NCBI GenBank assembly: GCA_027382625.1
Contig: JAJKFJ010021072.1
Span: forward strand, 1 to 64,000
Direction of reading: 5' to 3'
Length of the DNA: 64,000 nucleotides
Origin: Tetmemena sp. SeJ-2015
Taxonomy: Eukaryota; Ciliophora; Spirotrichea; Sporadotrichida; Oxytrichidae
Of this stretch, positions 12,943 through 24,966 are shown in pieces. The notes beneath the pieces were generated by a model, which was not told the origin of the DNA, did no database searches, and worked only from the letters and a program-made list of their open reading frames with translations. How positions within the stretch are numbered: the stretch's first letter is position 1; every line of letters begins with the position of its first letter. The translations under genes and the position numbers were made by a program.

Positions 12943-14639
12943 ATTTAAATTTGAAATTCATAGCATAAGATAAAAATCAACTTTATATTGGATTCCCTCT
13001 ATATTTAAAATTTATATGAATTAATTTTATTATTTGCTCTTATTGATCTTGAGTGTCCTGATATTCTTCAGCAAGAAATTAAAATTTAATACAATAATTT
13101 TCTAAAAATATTAAAAACATATCCTACGAGAAGCCTTTAGCATAAATTAAGGACACCATCATTATTAAACAAAGTTAAATAATAATTGAAACTTATTTCC
13201 GCATATTTAAATAAATAAATTTTTAAAATAGAATTCATGGAGTAGGGCCACAAAATTTGAAATTGACAATCCATCAAACACTAAATGTTTAAATTTTAAT
13301 TTTTCTATTTTTTATATTTTTCTTATTTGAAATCATCCCATAAAATGAGATTCATATTTTTATAAATAGATTTTTTTTCCATCCTCTTAAATCTTCGTTT
13401 TAAAAAACTGTGAAAATAATTTGGAAATAATTTGTTATCAAACTGAATATATTTTAATTTTTAATTGATATAAAATAGAAAACAAAGCGGCTATCTGATA
13501 TTTTTAACTGAGGAAAATGATTTTATATTCTTCAAACCCGATCAGGAAGATTATGCAGAAGATAGATTTAGAGCAGGATATCGGAACGGGCAAAATTTTA
13601 CTTTTTTATTTATAGCTTAGGAACTAATTAAGTAATCTAATTGATTTATAAATTAAAATAACAAGGATTGGCAATGAAGTATATCTTATTAAAATAATTA
13701 TAATACCACTATATAGAGTAAGCAGTTGTTGTTAGTTTATATTATTTGCAACTTTTTTATGCTCATATCATAGATATATAAGCTATTCTAATTTATTCCT
13801 TCATATTTGTGAATAAATTTCACTTCATATTTAATTGTTAAGAACCGCTGAGAATAAATTAAAATTAGTAATTAATATATTATTTTTATTAACTATTGAA
13901 GCAGCAGCAAATAGGGACAGCAAAATTTCAAAACTGCGTCATAAATGCAACTTTCCATTTATTTTCTAAACCAATAATCATTTTAAACTAAATAATACAC
14001 TATAATAAATTTAAATGTTATAAAAGAAGGAAATTTATAACATTTAGAATTTATAATATAATTAAATTATATGATTTGCAATAATAATAAGAAGTGTAGC
14101 GTTGTGAAAATTAACATATAAATCAACTGATTAGTATTATATTCTTCAGTTGCTTCAATTTCAAAAAAAAAATTCTTAATTTAATCATTTTAATAGTGCT
14201 TACCAGCGAGAACAGATAAGCAATAATCTCTTAGATCGAAATTAGAATTTTCGAGCAAATTTTGTGATTTATAACTATATAATTAGAATTCTAATGGAAA
14301 AAATTTCAAGTCTGAAAGTTCTTAAATTTAATGCTGAAAAGAACGATATTTTAAATTGAAAATACTTCAAGTCAGCTCATCCAAAGAACCAATTATCTGA
14401 ATTGTTTAAGCAATGGTTATTTATTCTTTAATCATTTATAATGAAACTGCTGTTAGTATATTTTCTATTTCATAAATAAAGCAAAGAGATTTGCTTCTCT
14501 ATATAAATTATCAATCCAAACCATAAATTTTTTGAATCTGATCGCTAGATCCTGGAAATTATATCATTTAAGTGAATGAGAAACTTCAATCTTAAAATTA
14601 AACCATTACAATTTTTAAATTAGAAAGTTAAAATCTAGA
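12943..14639. other. AT-rich stretch, no gene seen
   Basis: Uniformly low GC. Nothing recognised on either strand. Confidence 0.6.
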
Positions 14640-15270
14640 ACTAGAAACTTGGCACAAAAGTCAGCTTAGATTGGCTAGAGAGATTAGCCGGCCTTCACTT
14701 AATGCCCTTGCTTTGTTAAGTTTATCCCATAGATTTGATTTAGTTTAGTTATCTAGGCCATGAGGTGCAGTAAGTCTAATAGAGGGGTGCGGAAATTGTG
14801 AAGAACCCTAAAACAGTATGAGAACTGTACTACTTCATAAGCTGTAACCTACTGACCCGAGATTAATGACATCCTAAGAAGGAGTTATGGGACTCTAACA
14901 AGGAGAAAATTGGTTGAGGTCAAAATCCTTAAGGGAAAATAGCGAGTAAGGAGTAAGAGTATGCTTCAGTAGTTCTCGAAGTCGAAGCATGTGAAGGTGT
15001 GCAAGTGAGGCCTGACCACTGGCGTATGCACTACCCATGTTACTTAATAGTGATCGTTTAACACTAAGGAGTCATACTGATCTACTATCTTTGGTAAGCT
15101 TGGAGCATTTTATTTCCTTTTGCCATGTCTAACCAACGCCTGATTCGAATTTTTTATTATCCCAAGTGAGGCCGGCAGATTCAGATATACTCAGATGGCG
15201 AGGGAATCAAAAATTAATTACCAACAGGGGATTCACTCTCTTCCCCCGAAATGAAAGCGGTTCTTCATCA
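14640..15270. other. GC-richer island of unknown nature
   Basis: Composition is unlike the surrounding DNA. On the plus strand TGA interrupts every frame. On the minus strand one frame is open for about 120 codons around 14560-14960 and another for about 78 codons around 14840-15080, and the two do not join without a frame change. No tRNA, rRNA or known protein motif is evident. It could be a decayed coding element, a gene with unrecognised IESs, or a structured RNA. Confidence 0.4.
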
Positions 15271-15760
15271 CTGATTAAACTGACTTCATGAATTTACACT
15301 TGTTTATTGAGTCCTATTACATAATTATGATTGTTTTTACCCTATTTTTCGAGGTTACTCTCTAATTCAAATTTTTCTTAATTCCTTTAGTAACTACAGC
15401 GTAAAAAATAAGGAATCTCTGTCCTATATTATTTTATGCGTCTATATTGATGAATTGATTTGAAAAGTAATTGTTGGTGATTGATTTATCTTTTCCTTAA
15501 AATTAAAAAGAATTTTATTAAAATTATAAAGTCTTTTATAATCAGAAATGTTTGATTTTTTGTAGAAATTTAATTTTTATAATATTTAGATCCCCAATTA
15601 AATTATTAAACTTCAATTATTTTATTAAATTGGTGATTGATAAAATTAATAAATGGGGAGCTGCAGCTTGGTGACAGTTTAAATGGCTCCAATACCCCTA
15701 GATCTGTAGATTACTCGATAGCTCTACAAATAATAAAATGTGTTTCTTCTTTTATCATCT

Positions 15761-15876
15761 TCACAGCATCGAGATATGATGGGCGCACTCTTCTTCATCT
15801 TCCATTTCATTTTCATCTGGACTTTTGTCTCTCCTAACTCTATTCTGAACCCTCGCACACAAAAGTTTGCAAGGAT
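15761..15876 (-). CDS. Possible small coding fragment (minus strand)
   Basis: On the minus strand a short hydrophilic frame (contains DENEMEDEEEC) ends at TGA 15761-15763. Its composition is coding-like and it lies downstream of the minus-strand gene at 16053-16690, so it could be a further MDS of that gene. No pointer pair was found to prove the link. Confidence 0.3.
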
Positions 15877-16052
15877 ATAAAGATTTAAAATTTGATGCTG
15901 AATCGAATGGTCTTATATATACTTAATTTTGACACATATCAATTGCTACTTATTTGTTCCATTTTATTTTAATTTCTCATTTAATTCTCGTTTTTGTTAA
16001 ATTCTCATCTATAATAGAACTGTGTTGGTAAAAAACTATTGTTTAAGAAAAT

Positions 16053-16690
16053 TCATTAGACTGAATACAATTAAGTAAAGTTTATTTTAAAAAATTTATT
16101 AGAAAAATTAATTATTTCACGAATAAATCTTTTAAAAATTGAGCTAGTTGTTCCTTAATAGAAAGGAATAGAGCAACCTCCGGATCTCCCCATCGCATCG
16201 TCATATATATTAGTGACTGAGATCTCAGGATAGTTTGGGATCTCCATCATGTTGACATCGATTGTTTTGAGAGCTTTCTTCTCATCAGCAAGAATTGCTT
16301 TGAGGAACGAGATCTTTGTTCCATACATTGTCGGAAGGAACAAACCAACTAAGATTATTGTTACTCCATAGCATGAGAGCTTCTTACCTTGCTAAGTGAG
16401 GTACCTGTAGAGGTCTTCCTTGCTTCGGAACCTGTTGCTCAACTCTTGCGCTTCCACTCTTAATCGCTTAACATTCAAGTTTTCCACCATCTTGCTCGAG
16501 TACTCGTTGTTCTATTTGAAAATCAAAGTTATTATTATTGATCTAGATCCGAACGAAGCTAAAGTCTTACTATTTAATAGTGAGATCCTATAGGATGACA
16601 AGCTGAAATAGATAGAGCTAGAGAACTAAGCGAATCAGGTGCAAGTTGTGAAGATGGAGCTCCTTTTTATATGTGGTGGCTCCATTAAAT
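16053..16690 (-). CDS. Unrecognised small protein with one likely intron
   Basis: The best-supported part reads from MVENLNVKRLRVEAQ through NRFRSKEDLYRYLTQQ, then VGLFLPTMYGTKISFLKA to GRSGGCSIPFY. A 39-nt segment at 16349-16387 starts GTAAG and ends TAG. Its length is a multiple of three, so the frame is open with or without it; reading it as an intron gives the smoother protein. An in-frame TGA lies at 16053-16055, but the last AT-rich codons may not be real coding. Upstream sequence to about 16690 has an ATG (protein start MEPPHIKRSS) but needs another frame change, so the 5' end is uncertain. I do not recognise the family. Confidence 0.5.
16349..16387 (-). other. Probable 39-nt spliceosomal intron
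   Basis: GTAAG at the donor and CTTAG at the acceptor on the minus strand. It is in frame, so a retained reading cannot be ruled out. Confidence 0.5.
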
Positions 16691-19600
16691 TAATACTAAT
16701 TATACTTAAAACTTAATTAGTAGCAATACTAAAGTTGCTGCAACTTAATTAGTAGCAGTTCAATCGCGTTGCAATGAAATTAGTAGCAGCTATTTTTAAG
16801 CCTTTCGTGACGTCGACATTGCTTACTACAATATATAATTGCCATTGGTCACTAAAATCTATTCTAAATTTGTATTTAATTGGAAAAGAGTAAGAGAGTT
16901 GAATTTAATTTTAATTTCAAAATGTTTTATTATTCTCTCTTTTTTATTTTTGCTGAATTTTATTAAGCTTTTATAATTTTTGTTTTGATTTACATTTCTT
17001 TGAATTTAACTAAACGAAGTCGATTTAAATTTTAATATTAACAAAAAATAAGTTGATTTCAGTAAACAATCTGAATCCCGATTAATTTTAAATTATACTT
17101 TTAACCATTTTACAACTAACTTTTATATTTTAATATAAAATAGGTTTAATAATCCATAGAGTTATTGACTACAATGAAAAATATTACAATTTTGTTTTAA
17201 TCGTCTAAATATTTAAAGTATTTTTAATAAATTAATAAGACGAGCAAAATCCAAATTTAGAAGAAATCTTTATCAAGTTAGAATGCTCCTCCAAAAGATA
17301 ACCATCAATGCTTTAATTTTAATTCTGAGTCTTAATCTTTAAGAATAAATTTCAATAGATTATGAAATCTATAAATTCATAAATTTAATTTTTAGCATAA
17401 ATTAAAAGTCCATTATTTTTTATTGAACTTTTAAAAATATCTGATTATTAAAAAATGGGGATCGCTTTGGAATTATAGTTATATAATTTATCTCTTCTTC
17501 TTCTTAAGAAAATCACATCAATTTAAGTACAATAAATAATTAATTTCTTGCAAAAGAATGTTTAGAATCCCTTAAAATCAAATTTATATTTATACTTAAA
17601 TTTCTTTTTTTATTGTTTGATAAACTGTAGAAATCTAAAAGTTTTTCTTACTTAATTTTTGCATTATTAAAATATTTTAGCATTTTATAATAAAATCTTT
17701 AAATCATTATTATTTTTCATTTAAATTTATAGCTTCACGTTCTAGGCACTGAATCATTTGTGATGATAAAATTAATTTTTCTAGAATTACATATAAGTTA
17801 AGTTAAAATAATAAAATGATTTTATAGATTAAGAAATTCCTATGGAAGAAAGATTATACAAGCAGTTAAAATCTAAGATATCAATTTCTTTGCATGCTTT
17901 TGGATGTCTAAGAATTAAATTGAGAGAGAGTTACTTTTTTATTAGCTTCCATAGCTCTCCTTAATAAGTACATATTCGAAGAATACTCTAGAGCATTTAT
18001 TTAATCTATCTACAATATTCTATCACTTTTAACTCTGAGATGAGACCTCAATCCACTCAAAGTAGTAAGGATAAATACCTTATAAATCAATCTTTTTCTA
18101 TCAAAGTTTTCATCATAATTAAATAAATGAGATATAGACCTTAAATCTATTTTAATCTAATTATAAAAAAAAACTTATCCAAACTATTCTATAATTAGTT
18201 ATAATTTTGTTGATGATATTGAAAGTATCTGTCCACAAAAAGGAAGTTATTACCACAGAACTTGTTCAAGAGCCAATAATGCAAGATTAAATAAACAAGG
18301 ATCAAATGTGCTTGACTGTCTATCACCAAGAAAAAATGGGATTCAAATTCTTCTGCCAAGTTAATTAGAAGAGTGGAGTTTTAAAACATATTTTATCTTC
18401 TATTTATAATTTTGATTATATAATATGAACTCATGAGCATTTTTTCTTCATCATTTTAAAACGAGTGTCTTGAAATTTTATTGCAATTATTTGAAATTCG
18501 AAGTGAAGAATAAACTCAATTTTTCTTTAATTTAAGTTATCATTATTTGGATATAATAGAAAATTTATTAAGCAGCCTTGCTATCACTATAAAATAATAC
18601 TTTAGATTTTTTGAGATTTAATAAGTCTAGTTTATTCCTACTAACTTGGAATCTCTTAGATTTTGGAGTAATTTATTTTCATTTTAGAGATAGAAATATA
18701 GAAATTCATTAAAATAAATTACAGTAATCAAACATTAAATAAATATTTTTTAACTAGTAGATAGAATTCAATTTATTTTTTAAAAAATAATTATTAATTT
18801 AAGTTTTCTTTAAAAATGAGAAAGCTCTGTAGACATTCGCATTTATTGAATTCCCAAATGAAATTCAAAATGGAAATAAGAGTTGCAGTATCATTACTCA
18901 AGATAGGAAATAAATACCCATCTAGGCCATCGATAAAATGATTGTCATTGAGAATGAGGGATAGTCTGATTATATCAAGCTCTATGCAGTCGATTCAAGT
19001 TAGCTGCTTGCCCAACTTTACGATATTTTAGACTGAAAACATTTTATTAATTTATCTAACTTATTATTTTTTTAATGTTAATGTGCCTCATACATTTTTT
19101 TCTTCTATTTTTGATAAAGTATATTAAATAAAAATAAAATCTTTTACTAGCTTATTTTCACTGTGAAGCCTGATTCCTTCAATTAAATGGTTAAATTGAC
19201 TTTATATTCTTCATTTAAATTACAAAACCTAGTTTTCTTAAAAGTACCTTTTTTGTTGGAAGTACTAAGTTCTTTGCTTTCGGAAAATATTTATTAGAAA
19301 ATAAATAATGAATAAAAAATATTGCAATATCATCACCACTCTAATGGAGATAAATAAATATTTTAATTCATATTTTAAGTTTATATTCAGTCAAAAGAGT
19401 AGATTTTAAATAATTTAATAGTTTCACTTAATAAAATATAAGGATTAATTCAGATAATTGGAATGTTTAAATATGGTTATCATCATCATCATCAACAACA
19501 AAATCATAAAATTAATAAAAAAAATTACTGACTTTTATACTCTCTATCAGTATAATAAATATAATCATGATGAAAATAAAAAAAGTTTAAATATATCTCA

Positions 19601-20904
19601 TTCTGAACTTAACACTTTTTGTTATTAATTTATGATTTTTGGTTTTATTTTAATAAATTTCTGCTTAGAAATGAGCTTAACTTTCCTTTTTTCTTCAATA
19701 TGGCCTTGAAAACTAGAATCTACCAATCCTGCTTCTTTATAAAATATATGTCAAAATGGAACTTTTCAAATTTTTTTGGAATGAATATTAATTTCTACTC
19801 GGCATAACTTTTCCTCTTTGAAGTAGTCATTTTAGTTACAAGATTGAGGAATGGAAGAAGAATCCTGCTACTCCTAGCTTTCTCCATTTTTACTTCAAGT
19901 CGTAGTTTCTAGGGTGAATTATTTTAATTAAAATGTATTAAATGATCGCACCCCAGCTTATTCTGATTTAATCTATTTAAAGATATCGAAAATATAATTT
20001 AATTTTACAATGAGATGTAATGAATAAATCTGATAAATAATATAAATAATTTTATTATTAAAATGGAACAGAATCTCTTGTCTCTCTCTATATTAGAAGA
20101 TGTAGTAGATACTAAAACCCAAAAAATTATCTAAGAATTTCATTAAAAAGTAAATTATTTTATAGTCTCCTATTAAATTAATTTCAAAGAATTTTTAAAG
20201 TTCAAGCATAGCAAGTTAGAAATCAATAATCGTGGCAAATATCACGATAAAGATTTATATTAAAAAGGATTGAGAGCCCAAAATTCATTTATATTTTTTC
20301 TAAGTACCTGATAATATCCAGCATTCTTTTAAAAATCAAATGAATGAATACCACGCCTTGTGAAAGGTAGCTTAGAAATGATTAGATATTCTCTGAGACT
20401 GAAAGTAGTCGATAAACTTTCCCTTTTTAAGATATCTTATGAAAACTCGCAAGTTTCAAGACAAAAACTCCACTTGGTTCATTTAGTGAGGAAAATAAGC
20501 TAATATTTATATTTTATAAATTTTTATCTTTCAATTCTTCAATCTAATATTTATAAAATAAGTTATAGTATCTCGCAGCTATATATTTTCTAAGACTGGA
20601 GATCCTATACTTTATAAGGAATTCATAATATATAAATTGGATTCATAAACTTTTGAATTTGATCATTTAAGTACCTCCTAAATCTCAGAGAGTTAAGGAT
20701 TAATAATCTATTGTTTGATTAGTATCTTAAACAAATATTTTAAGTATCTCTGAGATTTATTTCCCATAGAAAGCTTCACTAAATGCTTGATTATTGCTGA
20801 TTCGCTCTTAACTTCAAGTTATTAATCTGGTTTCATTTTTAGTTCAAGTATGAATGATATAATAATCCGAAAATTCTTCTTCCTTATCACCTGTGCAGAC
20901 TTAA
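16691..20904. other. Long AT-rich region without a supported gene
   Basis: Near 16710-16790 three loose copies of an AATTAGTAGCA unit occur. A short (ATC)n run lies near 19479-19493. Otherwise I see only AT-rich DNA with no sustained coding composition. The patch near 18.25-18.36 kb is slightly GC-richer but has no interpretable frame. Confidence 0.6.
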
Positions 20905-21057
20905 ATGTCTGTGCCTCTGCTCCGAGATTAGTCATATTTTATATTTATTCTCATAGGTTGCAAATTTACCATTTTTTAAACTTTCTTTACTAATTAATAA
21001 ATTCATTCCCTTCATCTGATTTTTTATCTTTTTGGCTTTTGACTCTATCTCTTTCTC

Positions 21058-22125
21058 AGAAGGATATTTAAATTAAGCTAAAGAGAGATGCCTCTCCCTT
21101 TAAAGAGAGCTCTCTTGTGACATAAGCTCTACTAAACTGTCTAGAGTTTATTCTGGATCTTGTAGATCCTCATACTCACTTAAATATGATCTTGGATATT
21201 TTGGGAAAGCGATATCCAGAAAAGTTTGAATCTAAATAGCTTCAATATTAGATGATGAATAGATAGTAGGCTTTAGATTCTGAGTCTTAGAGAGGAGCAG
21301 ATGTGATTTCTCTTGCAGAGGATGCTAAGACTTTTAAATCTGAGATGTGGGAGGAAGTAGCCTCTTAACCTTCTCAACGGGTAGTAGCTAATGAAGATCA
21401 TAATAAATCTTAAATTGTGTTTTCTATTTCTTATGAATTACTTTTAAGAAGTAAAGGAAGTGCATCCTTCTACATCTGGTGCTGAATCTTAAAAATAATA
21501 ATAATTGAAGTAACAAAATTCGTCAGCCGAACTTTAAGATGATTGGAAGACTCAAATAAATTAAAAATTAGACAAGATAATTGCTTTCCATGAGCAGCGG
21601 GAGGAATACACAAAGTTGGGTAGAGAGAAGAAGTGGAAGAGGTGGCAAGATAATTCTAAAAAGAAGGAGGAGGCTAGAATAAATTATAATATAACTTCAA
21701 TATCATTTTAATTATATAAAATTTATAGAAAAGCTTATCAAAAGTAGTTGGACTAGATATCTGAGGATTAAAAAGATAGCAAAGGCTACTGTGTCAGATT
21801 ACTAGATTAACTTGGTAAAGTTGAAGATTTAAAGTCGCAAAACTTCAAGATTCTCAGGCAAATTGAGGAAGTCAATTAACGGTTCTCAACTGCTAAGGTT
21901 AGCGAAATTGATAACTTGAATGCCATTGTACAAGATAAGAGATAGCAATGTAAAAATTAATATTATTTTTAATGTGACAACTCTAAAACTGGAGAAGAAA
22001 GAAAAGTATCTGAGCTGAATAATAATGTGGATATTGATTAGAATTTCTTTCTTCAATTTTTATTAGGAATATAAAAAGATAATTTTTTTTCAAAAGAAGA
22101 TACATATGAAGGACTATATCTGTGA
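21058..22125 (+). CDS. Coiled-coil protein, IES-interrupted
   Basis: Unrecognised family. The coding sequence begins just after a polypyrimidine-CAG that looks like a 3' splice site (protein KDIQIKLKRDASPF). A plausible first exon starts at ATG 20905 (MSVPLLRD). The N-terminal part has a helical region (ALLNCLEFILDLV). A Gln-rich linker follows, then a long charged helix with strong coiled-coil character (EQREEYTKLGREKKWKRW, then VEDLKSQNFKILRQIEEVN). Three IESs with pointers TTAA, TAGAA and AATGT interrupt it, and excising each gives one continuous frame. The in-frame TGA at 22123-22125 follows AT-rich sequence and may lie inside another IES, so the true C-terminus is uncertain. Confidence 0.65.
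21410..21443 (+). other. IES, pointer TTAA
   Basis: TTAA at 21410-21413 and 21444-21447. Removing 34 nt turns a frame that would soon hit TGA into one that reads on as SQEVKEVHPSTSG. Confidence 0.75.
21675..21725 (+). other. IES, pointer TAGAA
   Basis: TAGAA at 21675-21679 and 21726-21730. The 51-nt AT-only insert splits a lysine-rich helix; excision gives EARKAYQKQLDQ. Confidence 0.8.
21947..21970 (+). other. IES, pointer AATGT
   Basis: AATGT at 21947-21951 and 21971-21975. The 24-nt AT-rich insert is removed to give RQQCDNSKTGEE. Confidence 0.75.
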
Positions 22126-23000
22126 AACATTTGCTATTACCTTAGATTAAATAAGGGGCAGAAAATTTAATTAATTTAGGGAATTTAGTCCAATTTAAAA
22201 CATTAGGTTATTTAATATAAGTTTATGAATTAAAACTTAAACCTTGTAAACCATAATAAAGTGTTATTTATTTATTAAAAATAATTTAAAATTATATTCC
22301 CAGATTAAAAGTACATCTATTGCCCAGTGAGTAAAACTAAAGTTAATTTTCTTTCTTTATTAATGAAAGCAAAAATACGATATAAGTATTTTCACTAAAT
22401 GAAAATCTTGGTGGTCTGAAGATGATTCAAGAAGTCAATCATTATTTCGATAGCTTTGCTTGTGCCAGTATTACCTTATCAGATCAAATTTTCTTCGCCT
22501 TCAAGTCAAAACATCTTAAACTTAATTTAAAGAAAATTTGAGAAAATAATTTATCAATTAAAATATGACCTACTATTTGATTTAAATTATTAAAGTTGTG
22601 AAAGACGCATTTCTAGTTATAATTGGAAACTTCTTTTTTTTCTTCAAAAAAGAATAAAATTACTATAAATTTTGAGAAATAAAGTTTTTATTTTATTATT
22701 TGCTTGTAAAAATGAAATAAGTTTAATGATGGAAAAACTTATGGACTTCCTTAAATAGTTTTCTTCGATTTAAAATAGAATAGTAAACTAGTTAATTGTT
22801 CATACCCTGGATTAATACGCACAGATAATGTTGAAGAGGTATTTAAAAATAGTATAGGTTGAATATGAATGCATTATCATCGATCGAATTAATAAAAATG
22901 CCTACTGGCTAATTCCTTGTACTGTTATTCATTATATATTACGCTTATAATTTACTACAACAAGCTTAGCTTCTAAAATTTGAAGGTGGGTGGTGCTAAG
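22126..23000. other. Mostly AT-rich interval, one possible fragment
   Basis: A patch at about 22410-22510 is GC-richer and open in more than one frame, but no frame is preferred. It may be an MDS of either neighbouring gene. Confidence 0.4.
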
Positions 23001-24890
23001 ATGAGCAAGCCATTATCCCCAATTAACAGAGAAGCATCTTTGTTGGAAATATAAAAGAGTTACAGAAGAAAGCTTGCATTTGCGTGCTTTTGGAAAAAAA
23101 TCCAGAACAAGATCTTCAACAAGAACAAGCAGAAACCTTAACTATTAAAACATCCAAAGGACACTCATTCTAATCAGAAAATTTCTCAAAGAGCAGATAA
23201 AAGTTATTACTCAGACCGAGGCAGTGTACTTCCTGAACTTAAAACTTAATTTTCTCAGAGCTGACTCCCTCATTAAGTTAAAAAATATTGTGGTTTAAAA
23301 CTAGCTCTAATATGTCGAAAGTTTTTCAAGAGCTCAAACTTGATTAGGAGTTTGCTTACTTTCGATAATGTAATCTTATTTAACCTATAGTTTAAATTGT
23401 ATTCTTCAAGTCTTACTTCCCTCAATGGATGAAAGATGCAAAAAGGGAGCACGGATTTTTATTAGTTGCTTATAAGACCAACTAAACATATTTATATATG
23501 CTTTTATCTTAAAGTATTTCTTGACATTTTATTTCTAGCTCATAGAATTGAGCAACCCTTAGATTTTGTCAAGAGAATGAATGTATTTGCGTTTTATTTT
23601 AAGAGTCTATAATTACAACGTGCTTCATGCGAGAATAAAGGATGTCACAGTCTTAGAGGAGAGTGGGCTCTTGCTATTCTTCACAGAGGAAAACGAAATT
23701 ATTTTGTTCAAGCCAAAGGTACCCATGATGCCAAATGAATGGATTCTCTTTGAAATGATTTCTAAGATAGAGATCAACCAAGTAAACAACATTAAAATAA
23801 CTAATTAAACTATCATAAATATCAAATACACACACACAGAAATTATAATAAGTTCAGCCCCGATTTTTGAAAAATTTCATAGTGTAGTTCTGTCAATTCT
23901 TGATGATGGAGGATGAAACTATTCTCTTCTTTGCTAAATTTGGTACTATAAGCGCTCCTTGTCGGTCTATAATTTGCTAAAGACATGTTCAAAAATGGTA
24001 GTTTTACTGATTTATTTTTCCTGTAATTATTTGAACGTTCTTACATCAGCATGCCTATTTTATATTGATTTGAAGCTACCTCTCTAAAGTTATTTAACAG
24101 ATCCCCAAAAAAGTCACAACATTCAGTAAAATAAAGGATTCTAGTCAGTAATGCAAAATTGAAACTGAAATAATTATATTTATATGATAGATTTATGTAT
24201 TCAAAGGGTAATTGGTACTAAAGAGTAATATTTAAGAATTTCTAAGCCCTTCATCATTTATATTTATATATGACTCGCCTTTGAAAAAAGAGAGAAAGAG
24301 TCAACATTAGGAAGTTATTCTAAAACTGCATTGCTAATCAAATCAACATATGGGTGAGCTCTCCTAATTAATTAATTAATCAAACAATATATATTTAAAG
24401 TTTGAGCTCTCAAATTAGAAGTAGAGAAATTAGATTGTGATCTTGAAAATTATAATCAAAGAGAAAAACGAAGTAACTATTGAGTTCATTTAAAATCCTG
24501 ACTAAAAAGATGAAAAAACTGAGAAAAACTTTATTTAACTTCAATTATATCAAGAAGAAAGCACCGGTATCAATTTCCTATCTTAGGAAAATTATAACAC
24601 TGGGATTTTTTAATATTGATATATTATTTTGTAAATTATGTATCTTTTTTATTTTGTACAAAAGTGAGACAACATAGAAGTAATTTGCTCTCCTTAAGAA
24701 TAATTAGCACTTTGAAGTTGATGAAGAAGGAAAGAAATGCCTTTTAAAGGTTAACAATTAGGAAATTGAGTTGAAGAATTTCGAGAAATTAATCCTAATT
24801 GAAAAAGATGGCTAGAAAGACTCAGTCGTTAAAATATTCAGAGTAAACTCTAACTAACTGGAAAAGCAGCTCCTTACATTCTTAGAATGA
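23001..24890 (+). CDS. Unrecognised protein in several MDSs
   Basis: The first segment starts at ATG 23001 (MSKPLSPINREASLLEIQ) and is basic and aromatic (YRRKLAFACFWKKIQNK), open to a TGA at 23262 that is probably inside an IES. A second segment (about 23540-23800) reads as a compact beta-rich region, IKDVTVLEESGLLLFF then KVPMMPNEWILFEMISK. A third (about 24440-24610) and fourth (about 24660-24890) are clearly coding, with many TAA and TAG glutamines, ending NQLEKQLLTFLE and TGA 24888-24890. IES limits between segments were not pinned down. No family recognised. It converges with the hydrolase gene that ends 76 bp further on. Confidence 0.55.
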
Positions 24891-24966
24891 TTCTTAATTT
24901 CTAAAATTTGAAGATCATAATGTAATGTTTTAGGCTAAATACACCAAAAATTTAAAATAGAAGTTT

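Noticed and set aside
18240..18420. Possible reverse-transcriptase remnant (LSP-like motif)
   Set aside because: The resemblance is three residues long and the flanking frame is not sustained.
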